Part shown: positions 8,059-17,578 of the stretch, in pieces
Layout: each line of letters starts with the position of its first letter
How positions within the stretch are numbered: the stretch's first letter is position 1
Assembly (NCBI RefSeq): GCF_030929555.1
Contig: NZ_JAVFVT010000042.1
Location: forward strand, 1-64,000
Source: Paenibacillus sp. LHD-117
GTDB lineage: Bacteria > Bacillota > Bacilli > Paenibacillales > Paenibacillaceae
Direction: 5' to 3'
DNA length: 64,000 nucleotides
The notes under the pieces: model-generated
What the model saw: the letters and a program-made list of their open reading frames with translations, nothing else
The model's database searches: none
What the model was told of the DNA's origin: nothing
Made by a program: the position numbers and the translations under genes

Positions 8059-8107
8059 CCAACCGCGCCGCTGACGCGACATTATCGACATCCCGGGAGG
8101 AAATCGC

Positions 8108-9934
8108 ATGCAAGTTCCCACGAAGCCTTGGCTGTGGTCCAGATCGTTCCGCTTCCGCCTTATGGTCACGGCGGTCGTCTGCATTCTCGTTCCCGCGTTC
8201 ATTACGCTGGCGATCTATAATATGCTGACCAAGGACGCCGTCAAGGAAGAGGCGGTCGCGCAATCGCGCCAGAAGCTGCAGCTCGTGGACGGCTACGTGA
8301 CGAACCTGTTCGACTACATGCTTTATATCGCGAACAGCGTGCAGAATGATTCCTCGCTTAGCGTCGTGCTCAAAGAAATCGCGAACGGGAAGACGTACGA
8401 CGGTCCAAACGGGGAATACGAGCGGTTTCTTGATCAAGCCAAAATTTTGAGCAAAATCGATTTCTTGACCATTCAAGGCGATTCGGCTTACGTAACGATT
8501 TTACTCAAAAACGGAACCAAATTCACGAATTACCCGATATCCGATTTCGATCCGATCGCGCTGAAGGACGAACCGTGGTTCGGACAATTGGACGGCCTGA
8601 CGGGCATGCAGTCCTTATGGATCGGCACGTCCCCGACCGTCTTTCCCATCGAACGGGTGAACAGTCCCTATCAAATTTCCATGGGCCGTACGCTCCGCGC
8701 AGGAGTGAAGCCGTACGGGTACGTGTTCGTGACCATCATGGAGAAGCAGGTCGGCGGCATCTTTGGCCGATTGTCGGAAGGGCAGGAGACGATGCTGCTG
8801 GACGGCGGCGGGCGCATCATGTCGCATCTCGACAAGGAGAAGATCGGGGAAAGCTTCTCGCATTCCGCGAATCTTGAATCGTCCGTCAGGCCCGAGATCG
8901 TGAACGTCGGGGACGAAAGTTATATTTTGACTTCGCAAAAACAAAAATTGACGGGCTGGGAGCTCGTTTCCTTGACGCCTTATAAACAAGCGGTGTTTAA
9001 GCTGAATTCGATCTTCAACCGCGTGGCCGTGCTGCAGCTGCTCTCATTTGTCGTTTTTGTGCTGCTGTTCCTGTATTTGCTCGGGACCTTCACGAGGCCC
9101 CTGGTACGTCTAGGGAAGATGGCTGAGACAGTGCAGCGCGGGAACCTCGAGGTCCGTTCGAATATACGGGGCAGCGACGAGATCGGTTACCTCGGCCAGT
9201 CGTTCGACCTTATGCTCGACCGGGTGAAGGGGATGATCGCGGAGATTACGTTAACCCAATCAAGGAAACGCAAAGCCGAGCTGGCGATGCTGCAGGCGCA
9301 GATCAATCCGCATTTCCTATTCAACGTGCTGAATTCCATTCGGATGAAAGTCATGAAGAGCGGCGACTTGGACAGCGCGGAGATGATCAGCTCCTTGTCC
9401 AAGCTGCTTCGGATGACGATTATCCAAAGCAAGGATACGATTCCGCTGCACGAAGAGCTGTCGACCATCGCGGATTACGTGCTGCTCATGAACATGCGCC
9501 AGAAGGAGAAGGCGGAGCTTCGGCTTGATCCGGCGCCGGACACGCTGATGTGCCTGGTTCCGAGATTTTTCCTGCAGCCGATTATCGAGAACGCGCTCAT
9601 TCACGGGCTCAGCCAGCGGGCGGGTACGATCGAGATCGCGTCCAGCACTACGAGCCAGGATGTCGTCATCAGTGTCCGGGACAGCGGCTCGGGAATGGAG
9701 GAGGTCAAACTTGCTCATTTGCGGTCTAAGCTCGAGCCTGGCGCGGACCTAACCGAGGCGAACGGCGATTCGAGCGGCAGACTCTCCGGCTTCGGCCTGT
9801 ATAACGTGTGCGAGCGCATGCGGATGACGTACGGCGAATCGTTCCGCATCGAGGTGGACAGCGCCGAGGACGCCGGGACAACGATTACGATGATCATTCC
9901 GAAGCAGAGGGCGGAGGTGGACCAGGATGTATAA
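8108..9934 (+). CDS. YesM-type sensor histidine kinase
   Basis: The 608-residue kinase has a transmembrane helix at about 17-39, an extracellular Cache-type sensing region, a second helix near 300-322, and a HAMP linker. The His_kinase phosphoacceptor block QINPHFLFNVLNSIR carries His402. A HATPase domain follows with its N-box FFLQPIIENALIHGL and a GFGLYNV glycine box. GGGAGGAAATCGC precedes the ATG. The stop overlaps the response regulator start by 8 bases, so the two are translationally coupled. Kinases of this type usually sense sugars together with a binding protein and switch on the neighbouring transporter. Confidence 0.95.
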   Translation: MQVPTKPWLWSRSFRFRLMVTAVVCILVPAFITLAIYNMLTKDAVKEEAVAQSRQKLQLVDGYVTNLFDYMLYIANSVQNDSSLSVVLKEIANGKTYDGPNGEYERFLDQAKILSKIDFLTIQGDSAYVTILLKNGTKFTNYPISDFDPIALKDEPWFGQLDGLTGMQSLWIGTSPTVFPIERVNSPYQISMGRTLRAGVKPYGYVFVTIMEKQVGGIFGRLSEGQETMLLDGGGRIMSHLDKEKIGESFSHSANLESSVRPEIVNVGDESYILTSQKQKLTGWELVSLTPYKQAVFKLNSIFNRVAVLQLLSFVVFVLLFLYLLGTFTRPLVRLGKMAETVQRGNLEVRSNIRGSDEIGYLGQSFDLMLDRVKGMIAEITLTQSRKRKAELAMLQAQINPHFLFNVLNSIRMKVMKSGDLDSAEMISSLSKLLRMTIIQSKDTIPLHEELSTIADYVLLMNMRQKEKAELRLDPAPDTLMCLVPRFFLQPIIENALIHGLSQRAGTIEIASSTTSQDVVISVRDSGSGMEEVKLAHLRSKLEPGADLTEANGDSSGRLSGFGLYNVCERMRMTYGESFRIEVDSAEDAGTTITMIIPKQRAEVDQDV

Positions 9935-11540
9935 AGTGATGCTCGTGGACGACGATTATCCCGTGTTGGAGCTAATTCATTATGCCATCGACTGGGAGAG
10001 CATGGGGCTCTCCGTCATCGGCATGCACGAGAACGGGGCAAGGGCGCTGGAAGCGGCCGCGACGGAAATGCCGGATATTCTCATTACGGACATCGGCATG
10101 CCCCAGATGAACGGACTGGAGCTGATCGCCAAGCTGAAGGACGCGAAGCCGGGCTTGCGTGCGGCCATTCTGTCCTGCCATGACGAATTCGAATACGCCA
10201 GGCAGGCCATGAAGCTGCAGGTGCAAGACTACCTGCTCAAGGATACGCTGGATCCGGCCGCGATCCGCGCGCTGCTCTCGCAATTCATCGCAAGCTTGGA
10301 AGAGGAGCGCGAGCATCAAACCAAGCAGCTCCGGATGGAAAGGCTGGTCGACCGCAACCGCTCGTTAATGAAGGAGAAGTTCATACGAGCCACGCTTCAG
10401 CAGCCGATGCTGGATATCGAGAAGTGGAAGTCGGAGCTCGAAAGTTATGGCCTGCCGCTTCGCGGCGGGGAAACGATCATCCCGGTTATCGGGCTCGTCG
10501 ACGAGTTCCGGGCGGCGAAGCAACGATTTCAATCCGAAGAAGTGCTGCGGTTCGCGCTGGACAACGTGCTCGAAGAGACGATTCAGCAGTTCGGCCTGAA
10601 GGCCGTCCATTTTCAGTACAGTACCCAAGAAACGGTGCTGCTCGCGGCGTTTCAAGGCGGCTTGAAGGTGAACGGCTACGAGAAGACGCGAGAGCTTCTG
10701 CGCGCGATTCAAAAGGCGGTTCGAACCTTAAAGCTGTCAATGTCGTTTCTCATCGGCGACGGCTGCCCGGCACCGGAAGGGATCAAATCGTCGCTGCTCG
10801 GCATCCAGAAGGACGGGGTTGCCCGGTTCTACCGACAAGGCGGAGAGATCACGCGAGCGGAGGGGCGGGCTCCCGAAAGCTACGACATGTTCAAGGATTT
10901 CCAGAAATGCAGCGAGAAGCTGCGGGATTTGATTCTGGGCAAGAAGGTGGGGGAAATCCAATCCGCCGTATCCGGCTGGCTGGAAGAAGCGGAACGGCGG
11001 CGTCCGGATCCCGCGGTCGTCAAGGATTGGGTGCTCAGGCTGTTGCTGGATACGAGGTTGAAGCTGCAATCCGTGCTCGACTACCGTTCGGCGGGCAGGG
11101 GCGACGTGCTTCCTAATGAAGCGCTGGAGCTGGACACGATTACGGAGCTAAAGGAATGGATGATCAGCCACTGCCTGTCCATCATAGCGGCCGACATGTA
11201 CGGGGGAATCGCGAGCAAACGAGCGGAAATCGCGGAAGCTTGCCAGTACGTCACGCAGCGCTTGGATCGCAAAATTACGCTGGAAGAAGTCGCGGAGCAG
11301 CTTTTTATGAACCCGAGCTATTTTAGCAGGCTGTTCAAGAAGGAAACGGGAGAGACGTTTATCGAATACGTTACGAGAATGAAAATGCACCGCGCGAAGG
11401 AACTGCTAGAAGAAAGTGCGACGCCGGTTGGCAAAATATGCGAAACGTTAGGCTACGACAACCAGAGTTACTTCATCAAATTGTTCAAATCGTTTTCGGG
11501 GCTTACGCCCGTCGAATACCGGAGCCAACTGCGCAAATAA
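9927..11540 (+). CDS. YesN/AraC-type response regulator
   Basis: The 537-residue regulator has an N-terminal receiver domain with the acidic pocket DDD at 8-10 and phosphoacceptor Asp55 in DILITDIGMPQMNG. A long linker domain of about 280 residues is followed by a C-terminal AraC helix-turn-helix pair at about 437-537 (LEEVAEQLFMNPSYFSRLF and IKLFKSFSGLTPVEYR). It is the cognate partner of the overlapping kinase. The likely targets are the ABC transporter upstream and the enzyme genes that follow without a terminator. Confidence 0.95.
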   Translation: MYKVMLVDDDYPVLELIHYAIDWESMGLSVIGMHENGARALEAAATEMPDILITDIGMPQMNGLELIAKLKDAKPGLRAAILSCHDEFEYARQAMKLQVQDYLLKDTLDPAAIRALLSQFIASLEEEREHQTKQLRMERLVDRNRSLMKEKFIRATLQQPMLDIEKWKSELESYGLPLRGGETIIPVIGLVDEFRAAKQRFQSEEVLRFALDNVLEETIQQFGLKAVHFQYSTQETVLLAAFQGGLKVNGYEKTRELLRAIQKAVRTLKLSMSFLIGDGCPAPEGIKSSLLGIQKDGVARFYRQGGEITRAEGRAPESYDMFKDFQKCSEKLRDLILGKKVGEIQSAVSGWLEEAERRRPDPAVVKDWVLRLLLDTRLKLQSVLDYRSAGRGDVLPNEALELDTITELKEWMISHCLSIIAADMYGGIASKRAEIAEACQYVTQRLDRKITLEEVAEQLFMNPSYFSRLFKKETGETFIEYVTRMKMHRAKELLEESATPVGKICETLGYDNQSYFIKLFKSFSGLTPVEYRSQLRK

Positions 11541-11553
11541 GGGAGTGGACGCG

Positions 11554-13425
11554 ATGAAGCGGGGAAATGTAGGATTGGGTGGTTTAGGGGAAGCTTTGCA
11601 TGGCCGGGCGCGCGGGTTCGAGCTGCTCGGCGGCGCGGAAGATTCGCGCCGGATGGCGGACAGGCTGCTGCGCGACGGCTCGCTGTCCGGACTAGTAGGC
11701 GAGATCGAGTCGGAGGCGGATCGCATGCTCGGCGAGGAGGAGCCGCTGCTCACCGACGAGCTGTTCCGCGATTATGGCGAAACCGGGGAACGACTTCCTT
11801 ACGAGCGCGTTTACTTCGAGAAGCGCAAACGGCTGAATGCGTTTGCTTTGATGGCATGGTTGAGGCCGTCCTCGCCGGCTTATTTGGATGCGCTGCACAA
11901 GACGGCATGGTCGGTTTGCGAGGAATTTACGTGGTGTTTGCCCGCCCATTACGGCGAGAAGCGCGGTCCGTACGGCAACATCGATTTGTTCGCGGCGGAG
12001 ACGGGGTTCGCGCTTTGCGAGATGGCCGCATTGCTGGGCGACGCGCTTGAGCCGGAGCTTGCGAAGCGGATCGCGGAGGAGGCGGAGCGCCGGCTGTTCG
12101 AGCCGTATCTCGAGCAAGGGCCTTATCCGTGGGAGAAGCTGGAGAACAACTGGTCCTCGGTATGCGCGGGATCTATCGGCTCCGCGGCGCTATATGCGAT
12201 TGCCGACGCGGACCGACTAGCTCGGGTGCTGGAGAAGGTGCAGGCGGCGATGGATTGTTTCCTGGCGGGATACGGCGAAGACGGCGCATGCGTCGAGGGG
12301 TACTCCTATTGGCAATACGGATTCGGCTATTACGTCTATTACGCGGATCTGCTAAAGACAGCGACTAGCGGGGCGTTCGACGGTTTCTCGGGATCAAAGG
12401 CGAGAGAGATCGCGTTGTTCCAGCAGCGCTGCTTCTCCGGCGGCGATACGGTCATCAATTTCTCGGATTCGCCGCAGTATAACGGCGTGTACATGGGGCT
12501 GACGATGCGGCTGCGCGACGAGTATCCGGAGGTTGCTCTGCCGAACCCTTCCCTTCGGGAGCCGTACGCGGCGGATCATTGCGGACGCTGGGCGCATGCC
12601 CTTCGTAATTTGATCTGGGCTTCTTCTTCGAGGGAAGGGGCTGTCATAGCGGAGGCCGAAGCGGGCGATTGGCCGACGGAAGCCCGGTACTTGGCGGACG
12701 CGGGCTGGTTCCTGTCGCGTTACGTTCCCGAGAGGGGAACCTCGTATTGCTTCGCGGCCAAAGGCGGCCATAACGGCGAATCGCATAACCATAACGATTG
12801 CGGCCATTTTATTCTGCACGCGGACGGCGAGGCGTATTTGGCCGATTTGGGAAGCGGCGTGTACACGAAGCAGTACTTCGGTCCAGATCGGTATACGTTC
12901 TGGTGCAACGGCTCGCAAGGCCATTCGCTTCCGATCGTGAACGGACAGCTGCAGGAAGCGGGAGAGCAGCGGAAAGCGCGAGTGACGGAAGCGAACGTCG
13001 GCGGCGAGGAAGATCGTTTCGCGCTCGAGTTAAGCGGCTTGTACCCTGCTTCGGCCGGCCTGGTTAGCTTAGCGAGAAGCTTCCGTTGGCGTAAAGCGGG
13101 CAAGCCGAGTTTGATTTTGACGGACCGGATTTCGTTCGGTCAAGTTTCGCCGGAGACGGATGCGGATAGCGTGAACAAGGTTGTCGAACGTTTCGTTACG
13201 ATGCAAGAGCCAAAGCTCGGGGAAGAAGGTTGGTTGACGATCGAGGGCAAGCGCCTCCTGCGGATCGGATACGATGCTCGGCTATGGAAGCCCGTCGTCA
13301 CGGCGCGAAGCGATCGGGACCATTTCGACCAAGAGAGACATTGGCATACGCTTGATTTTCATTCGGTGGCAGGAATGAGGGGGGCCGTTGTAGAAGCGGT
13401 CTTTACGTTCGAATTCATCACTTGA
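11554..13425 (+). CDS. heparinase II/III family polysaccharide lyase-like protein
   Basis: This 623-residue protein has an N-terminal alpha-helical toroid region and a C-terminal beta-sandwich of the heparinase II/III type. The latter is recognised by GGHNGESHNHNDCGHFIL near residue 410, followed by LADLGSGVYTKQYFG. Family enzymes cleave uronic-acid-containing polysaccharides by beta-elimination. With no signal peptide, this one probably acts on imported oligosaccharides in the cytoplasm. ATG 11554 has AAGGGAG 8 bases upstream; an in-frame GTG at 11545 is less likely. It lies 13 bases after the response regulator and probably shares its transcript. Confidence 0.85.
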   Translation: MKRGNVGLGGLGEALHGRARGFELLGGAEDSRRMADRLLRDGSLSGLVGEIESEADRMLGEEEPLLTDELFRDYGETGERLPYERVYFEKRKRLNAFALMAWLRPSSPAYLDALHKTAWSVCEEFTWCLPAHYGEKRGPYGNIDLFAAETGFALCEMAALLGDALEPELAKRIAEEAERRLFEPYLEQGPYPWEKLENNWSSVCAGSIGSAALYAIADADRLARVLEKVQAAMDCFLAGYGEDGACVEGYSYWQYGFGYYVYYADLLKTATSGAFDGFSGSKAREIALFQQRCFSGGDTVINFSDSPQYNGVYMGLTMRLRDEYPEVALPNPSLREPYAADHCGRWAHALRNLIWASSSREGAVIAEAEAGDWPTEARYLADAGWFLSRYVPERGTSYCFAAKGGHNGESHNHNDCGHFILHADGEAYLADLGSGVYTKQYFGPDRYTFWCNGSQGHSLPIVNGQLQEAGEQRKARVTEANVGGEEDRFALELSGLYPASAGLVSLARSFRWRKAGKPSLILTDRISFGQVSPETDADSVNKVVERFVTMQEPKLGEEGWLTIEGKRLLRIGYDARLWKPVVTARSDRDHFDQERHWHTLDFHSVAGMRGAVVEAVFTFEFIT

Positions 13426-13439
13426 AGGGGGAGCAAGGA

Positions 13440-14609
13440 ATGACGAGGGAACAAACGGCGGGCGACCGCGCCTATTGGCTGGACAGAATGAGAGCGGTTG
13501 CAGAGCCGGTATTGGTTGCGGCGGCGGAGCGTCGCCTAAGAAGGGACATGCCGGTGGAAGCGAAGGACGGATTGCTGGACGACCGGATGAAGTTTACTCA
13601 TCTGGAGGCGATCGGGCGGCTGCTCTGCGGCATCGCTCCCTGGCTGGAGCGGCGCGAAGGCGGTTCGGACGCGGAGGAACAATCGTTACGGCAGCGGTAT
13701 GCGGAGCTGGCGCGCAAAGCCATCGAGGCGGGAGTCGACCCGGCTTCCCCGGATTACTTGAACTTCACGGACGGCCACCAGCCGATCGTGGATGCCGCAT
13801 TCCTCGCGCAGGCGCTGCTTCGCGCGCCTTCGGAGCTGTGGGGCAAGCTTGCGCCGGACGTTCAGCGCAACATCGTCGCGGGACTGAAGGCGACTCGCAC
13901 GCGCAAGCCGTTCGCGAACAACTGGCTATTGTTCGCGGCAACGATTGAAGCGTTCCTCTATGTTGCGGGAGAGCCGGACTGGGATCCGATGCGGATCGAC
14001 TACGCGCTCAGGCAGCATGAAGCTTGGTACGTCGGAGACGGCGCATATGGCGACGGTCCGCATTTCCATTGGGATTACTACAACAGCTTCGTCATCCAGC
14101 CGATGCTGTTGGACGTGCTCGAAGCCGTACATAAGCAGGACCAAACTTGGGAGCAGCATTACCCGAACGCTATCGCTCGCGCGCGGCGGTTCGCGGCCGT
14201 GCAGGAGCGGATGATCGCGCCGGACGGCACGTTCCCTCCGATCGGAAGATCGCTGGCCTACCGCTGCGGCGCGTTCCAAAGCTTGGCGCAGAGCGCCTTG
14301 CGCGGGGAGCTGCTGGAAGGACTGGCGCCGGGCGCGGTGCGAAGTGCGCTGACGGCGATCATCGGGCGAACGCTGGACGCGCCCGGCACCTTCACGGAAG
14401 ACGGCTGGCTGACGATCGGGTTAAGCGGGCATCAGCCCGGCCTTGGCGAAGGGTATATTTCGACGGGCAGCACCTACCTGTGCGCGGCCGTCTTTCTGCC
14501 GCTCGGCTTGCCCGCTTCGGATCCGTTCTGGACCGAGCCCGGCCAGCCTTGGACATCCGTGCTCGCATGGAGCGGGTTGGCGACGCCGATCGATTCCGCG
14601 CTCAAGTAA
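13440..14609 (+). CDS. DUF2264 domain-containing protein
   Basis: This 389-residue protein belongs to the DUF2264 family, often found with uronate, rhamnogalacturonan or glycosaminoglycan catabolic genes. It looks like an (alpha/alpha)-barrel, helix-rich with aromatic motifs such as GDGAYGDGPHFHWDYYNS near residue 200 and FTDGHQPIVDAAF near 110. Its reaction is not established from sequence. The start at ATG 13440 follows AAGGGGGAGC. An in-frame TTG at 13422 overlaps the preceding stop and is less likely. It is cytoplasmic and probably acts on the same sugar as the lyase-like protein before it. Confidence 0.85.
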   Translation: MTREQTAGDRAYWLDRMRAVAEPVLVAAAERRLRRDMPVEAKDGLLDDRMKFTHLEAIGRLLCGIAPWLERREGGSDAEEQSLRQRYAELARKAIEAGVDPASPDYLNFTDGHQPIVDAAFLAQALLRAPSELWGKLAPDVQRNIVAGLKATRTRKPFANNWLLFAATIEAFLYVAGEPDWDPMRIDYALRQHEAWYVGDGAYGDGPHFHWDYYNSFVIQPMLLDVLEAVHKQDQTWEQHYPNAIARARRFAAVQERMIAPDGTFPPIGRSLAYRCGAFQSLAQSALRGELLEGLAPGAVRSALTAIIGRTLDAPGTFTEDGWLTIGLSGHQPGLGEGYISTGSTYLCAAVFLPLGLPASDPFWTEPGQPWTSVLAWSGLATPIDSALK

Positions 14610-14667
14610 CGGGGAAGCGGTCTCTATTTTTGGGATGTAAATTTCGCGCAAAAATAAGGTCAGGCAC

Positions 14668-14696
14668 TTGAAATTGATTGGGAAGTTGAGTATGAT
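14668..14696 (+). promoter_or_regulatory. sigma-A promoter of groES-groEL
   Basis: The -35 TTGAAA (14668-14673) and -10 TATGAT (14691-14696) are separated by exactly 17 bases and lie just upstream of the CIRCE operator. Confidence 0.85.
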
Positions 14697-14707
14697 AAAA
14701 ATGGCTG

Positions 14708-14734
14708 TTAGCACTAAACGCTTACGAGTGCTAA
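14708..14734 (+). promoter_or_regulatory. CIRCE element (HrcA operator)
   Basis: TTAGCACTA, nine spacer bases and GAGTGCTAA match the consensus 9-9-9 inverted repeat with one mismatch. It overlaps the expected transcription start, so the heat-shock repressor HrcA should control this operon. Confidence 0.95.
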
Positions 14735-14776
14735 CGATGTACAATAAGCGACAAATTTAGAAGGAGGCTATTTTCA

Positions 14777-15058
14777 ATGATTAAACCATTGGGTGAACGC
14801 GTATTGATCGAACCAATCGCGAAGGAAGAAACGACTGCGAGCGGCATCGTGCTGCCGGATACGGCGAAGGAAAAGCCGCAAGAAGGCAAAGTCATCGCGG
14901 TAGGCAGCGGATCGCTGAAAGACGGCGTACGCGTGGCATTGGAAGTAAAAGAAGGCGACCGCGTTCTGTTCTCCAAATATGCGGGAACGGAAATCAAATA
15001 CGAAGGCAAAGAGTATTTGATCATGAAAGAAAGCGACATCCACGCGATTTTCGGCTAA
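14777..15058 (+). CDS. groES: co-chaperonin GroES
   Basis: The 93-residue protein has the normal length of the heptameric lid of the GroEL folding chamber. It opens with MIKPLGERVLIEP. The mobile loop region, KEETTASGIVLPDTAKEKPQ, carries the GroEL-contacting hydrophobic tripeptide I-V-L. AGAAGGAGG precedes the ATG. It is co-transcribed with groEL from a sigma-A promoter under CIRCE control. Confidence 0.99.
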   Translation: MIKPLGERVLIEPIAKEETTASGIVLPDTAKEKPQEGKVIAVGSGSLKDGVRVALEVKEGDRVLFSKYAGTEIKYEGKEYLIMKESDIHAIFG

Positions 15059-15104
15059 GTTCGCATACACATACTTAATTTAACCATTCGGGAGGTAATC
15101 GATC

Positions 15105-16739
15105 ATGGCTAAAGAAATTAAATTTAGCGAAGAAGCGCGCCGTTCTATGCTGCGCGGCGTCGACGCTCTTGCAAACGCGGTGAAAGTCACGCTCGGTCCT
15201 AAAGGCCGCAACGTGGTACTCGAGAAGAAATTCGGAAGCCCGCTTATTACGAACGACGGCGTGTCCATCGCCAAAGAAATCGAGCTGGAAGACGCGTTCG
15301 AGAACATGGGCGCTCAACTGGTCAAAGAAGTAGCTACCAAAACTAACGACGTGGCTGGTGACGGCACGACGACCGCAACTGTTCTGGCTCAAGCGATGAT
15401 TCGCGAAGGTCTGAAAAACGTAACTGCCGGCGCTAACCCGATGGTCATTCGCAAAGGCATCGAGAAAGCCGTTAAAGCGGCTGTCAACGAGCTCAAAGCG
15501 ATCTCCAAGCCAATCGAAGGCAAACAATCGATCGCGCAAGTCGCTTCCATCTCCTCCGCTGACGAGGAAGTGGGCCAACTGATCGCGGAAGCGATGGAGA
15601 AAGTCGGCAACGACGGCGTTATCACGGTTGAAGAATCCAAAGGCTTCAACACGGAGCTTGAAGTGGTTGAAGGCATGCAGTTCGACCGCGGTTACGTTTC
15701 CCCTTACATGATCACGGACACGGACAAGATGGAAGCGGTGCTCGACAACCCTTACATCCTGATCACGGACAAAAAAGTATCCAACATCCAAGAGATCCTG
15801 CCTGTCCTGGAGAAAGTCGTTCAATCCGGCAAGCAGCTTCTGATCATCGCGGAAGACGTGGAAGGCGAAGCGCAAGCGACGCTGATCGTCAACAAACTGC
15901 GCGGCACGTTCACTTGTGTAGCGGTTAAAGCTCCTGGCTTCGGCGACCGCCGCAAAGCAATGCTGCAAGATATCGCTGCTCTGACAGGCGGCCAAGTGAT
16001 CACGGAAGAGCTCGGCCTAGAGCTGAAATCGACGACGGTAGACCAACTGGGCTCCGCTCGCCAAATCCGTATCACCAAAGAAAACACGATCATCGTTGAC
16101 GGCGCAGGCAACTCTGCCGACATCAGCGCTCGCGTGAACCAAATCCGCGCGCAGCTGGAAGAAACGACTTCCGACTTCGACAAAGAGAAGCTGCAAGAGC
16201 GCCTGGCGAAGCTTGCTGGCGGCGTAGCGGTTATCAAAGTCGGCGCGGCTACCGAAACCGAACTGAAAGAGCGCAAGCTCCGCATCGAAGACGCCCTGAA
16301 CTCCACTCGCGCAGCGGTGGAAGAAGGTATCGTATCCGGCGGCGGCACGGCTCTGGTTAACGTATACAAAGCTGTAGCAGCTGTAGAAGCTGTTGGCGAC
16401 GAAGCGACTGGCGTGAACATCGTTCTGCGCGCGCTTGAAGAGCCGATCCGCACGATCGCGGCGAACGCGGGCCAAGAAGGTTCCGTTATCGTTGAGCGTC
16501 TGAAAAACGAGCCTGTAGGCATTGGCTACAACGCGGCTACCGGCGAGTGGGTCAACATGTTCGACGCAGGTATCGTAGACCCTGCGAAAGTAACGCGTTC
16601 CGCATTGCAAAACGCTGCATCCGTAGCGGCTATGTTCCTGACGACCGAAGCGGTTGTTGCCGACAAACCGGAGCCTAAAGGCGCTGGCGGCGGCATGCCT
16701 GACATGGGCGGCATGGGCGGTATGGGCGGCATGATGTGA
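15105..16739 (+). CDS. groEL: chaperonin GroEL
   Basis: The 544-residue 60-kDa chaperonin is full length. The ATP-site motif GDGTTTATVLA is at about 86-96, the apical-domain segments are intact, and the C-terminus has the usual Gly-Met repeats (GGMGGMGGMM). It refolds proteins in the cytoplasm together with GroES. GGGAGGTAATC precedes the ATG, 46 bases after groES. The codon choice is visibly that of a highly expressed gene. A structured repeat motif and a terminator follow within 60 bases of the stop. Confidence 0.99.
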   Translation: MAKEIKFSEEARRSMLRGVDALANAVKVTLGPKGRNVVLEKKFGSPLITNDGVSIAKEIELEDAFENMGAQLVKEVATKTNDVAGDGTTTATVLAQAMIREGLKNVTAGANPMVIRKGIEKAVKAAVNELKAISKPIEGKQSIAQVASISSADEEVGQLIAEAMEKVGNDGVITVEESKGFNTELEVVEGMQFDRGYVSPYMITDTDKMEAVLDNPYILITDKKVSNIQEILPVLEKVVQSGKQLLIIAEDVEGEAQATLIVNKLRGTFTCVAVKAPGFGDRRKAMLQDIAALTGGQVITEELGLELKSTTVDQLGSARQIRITKENTIIVDGAGNSADISARVNQIRAQLEETTSDFDKEKLQERLAKLAGGVAVIKVGAATETELKERKLRIEDALNSTRAAVEEGIVSGGGTALVNVYKAVAAVEAVGDEATGVNIVLRALEEPIRTIAANAGQEGSVIVERLKNEPVGIGYNAATGEWVNMFDAGIVDPAKVTRSALQNAASVAAMFLTTEAVVADKPEPKGAGGGMPDMGGMGGMGGMM

Positions 16740-16743
16740 TGAA

Positions 16744-16798
16744 CTCATTATCGAAGTAATTCGATGATGAGCGACCGCGCCTAAGCGGTAACAATGAG
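16744..16798 (+). repeat. structured repeat motif after groEL
   Basis: CTCATT and AATGAG close a junction containing the hairpin CGAAGTAATTCG and a second hairpin ACCGC...GCGGT, joined by ATGATGAGCG. Apart from the closing stem it matches the units at 6052-6209, sharing TATCGAAGTAATTCGA and GATGAGCGACCGCGC. The second hairpin is also longer here, while staying paired. Confidence 0.75.
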
Positions 16799-16844
16799 AG
16801 GCCGAGCAAAAGTTCCGAGGAACTTCTGCGCGGCCTCTTTTTTG
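16798..16844. terminator. terminator between groEL and rpiA
   Basis: GAGGCCG and CGGCCTC pair around an inner stem, AAGTTCC/GGAACTT, and are followed by a run of T. It ends groEL and may also serve the convergent rpiA. Confidence 0.85.
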
Positions 16845-16870
16845 TTGTCGGGAGTAAGACGAAATCCGAA

Positions 16871-17551
16871 TTACGGCCGAGGCCGATCAAGCACGTCTAC
16901 GGTGCCGTCCGAACGGCCGACGATGACCTGAGCGGCCATCCCGATAAATAACCCGTGCTCGACGACGCCGGGAATGCGGTGGAGAGCGTCGGCGAGCAGC
17001 CCGGGCTGCTCGATGGGGCCGAACTCGCAGTCCATCGTAAAGTTCCCGTTGTCGGTCCTATAGGGCTGAGCGTCAGCAGCCATTCTCATCCTCAGCTCGC
17101 AGCCGAGCTGGCGCAGCTTCCGCTGCGTGAGCTCAAAGGCGAACGGGACCACCTCGACGGGCAGCGGGAATTGGCCGAGATGCCGCACAAGCTTGGATTC
17201 GTCGATGATCACTATCAGCCGTTTGCTTGCGTCGGCGACGATTTTTTCTCGCAGCAGCGCGCCGCCGCCGCCTTTGATTAAGTTCCATTCCGGGTCGACT
17301 TCGTCGGCGCCGTCAATCGTGACATCGATGTCCTCGACATCCGAGAACGAAATCATCGGAATGCCCAATTGCCTTGCCAGCTGCTCGGAGCGGACAGAAG
17401 TGGCTACAGCCTTGATCGTCAGCCCGTCCGCGACTTTCCTGCCGACCGCTTGAATGAAATGATAAACGGTCGATCCGGTACCCAAACCGACGGTCATGCC
17501 GTCTTCCAGCCATTCGACCGCCCGTTCGGCGGCCGCGCGTTTGGCATCCAT
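16871..17551 (-). CDS. rpiA: ribose-5-phosphate isomerase A
   Basis: The 226-residue enzyme interconverts ribose 5-phosphate and ribulose 5-phosphate in the pentose phosphate pathway. RpiA hallmarks are GLGTGSTV near residue 23, the catalytic DGADEVD block near 85, and IKGGGGALLREKIVA around 97. The start at ATG 17551 is chosen because GAGGTG precedes it; the upstream ATG at 17566 would contain that ribosome-binding site. It lies downstream of the ltrA-like gene on the same strand, so the two probably share a transcript. Confidence 0.96.
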   Translation of the reverse strand: MDAKRAAAERAVEWLEDGMTVGLGTGSTVYHFIQAVGRKVADGLTIKAVATSVRSEQLARQLGIPMISFSDVEDIDVTIDGADEVDPEWNLIKGGGGALLREKIVADASKRLIVIIDESKLVRHLGQFPLPVEVVPFAFELTQRKLRQLGCELRMRMAADAQPYRTDNGNFTMDCEFGPIEQPGLLADALHRIPGVVEHGLFIGMAAQVIVGRSDGTVDVLDRPRP

Positions 17552-17578
17552 GGAATCACCTCGCATATATTTCTTGAA

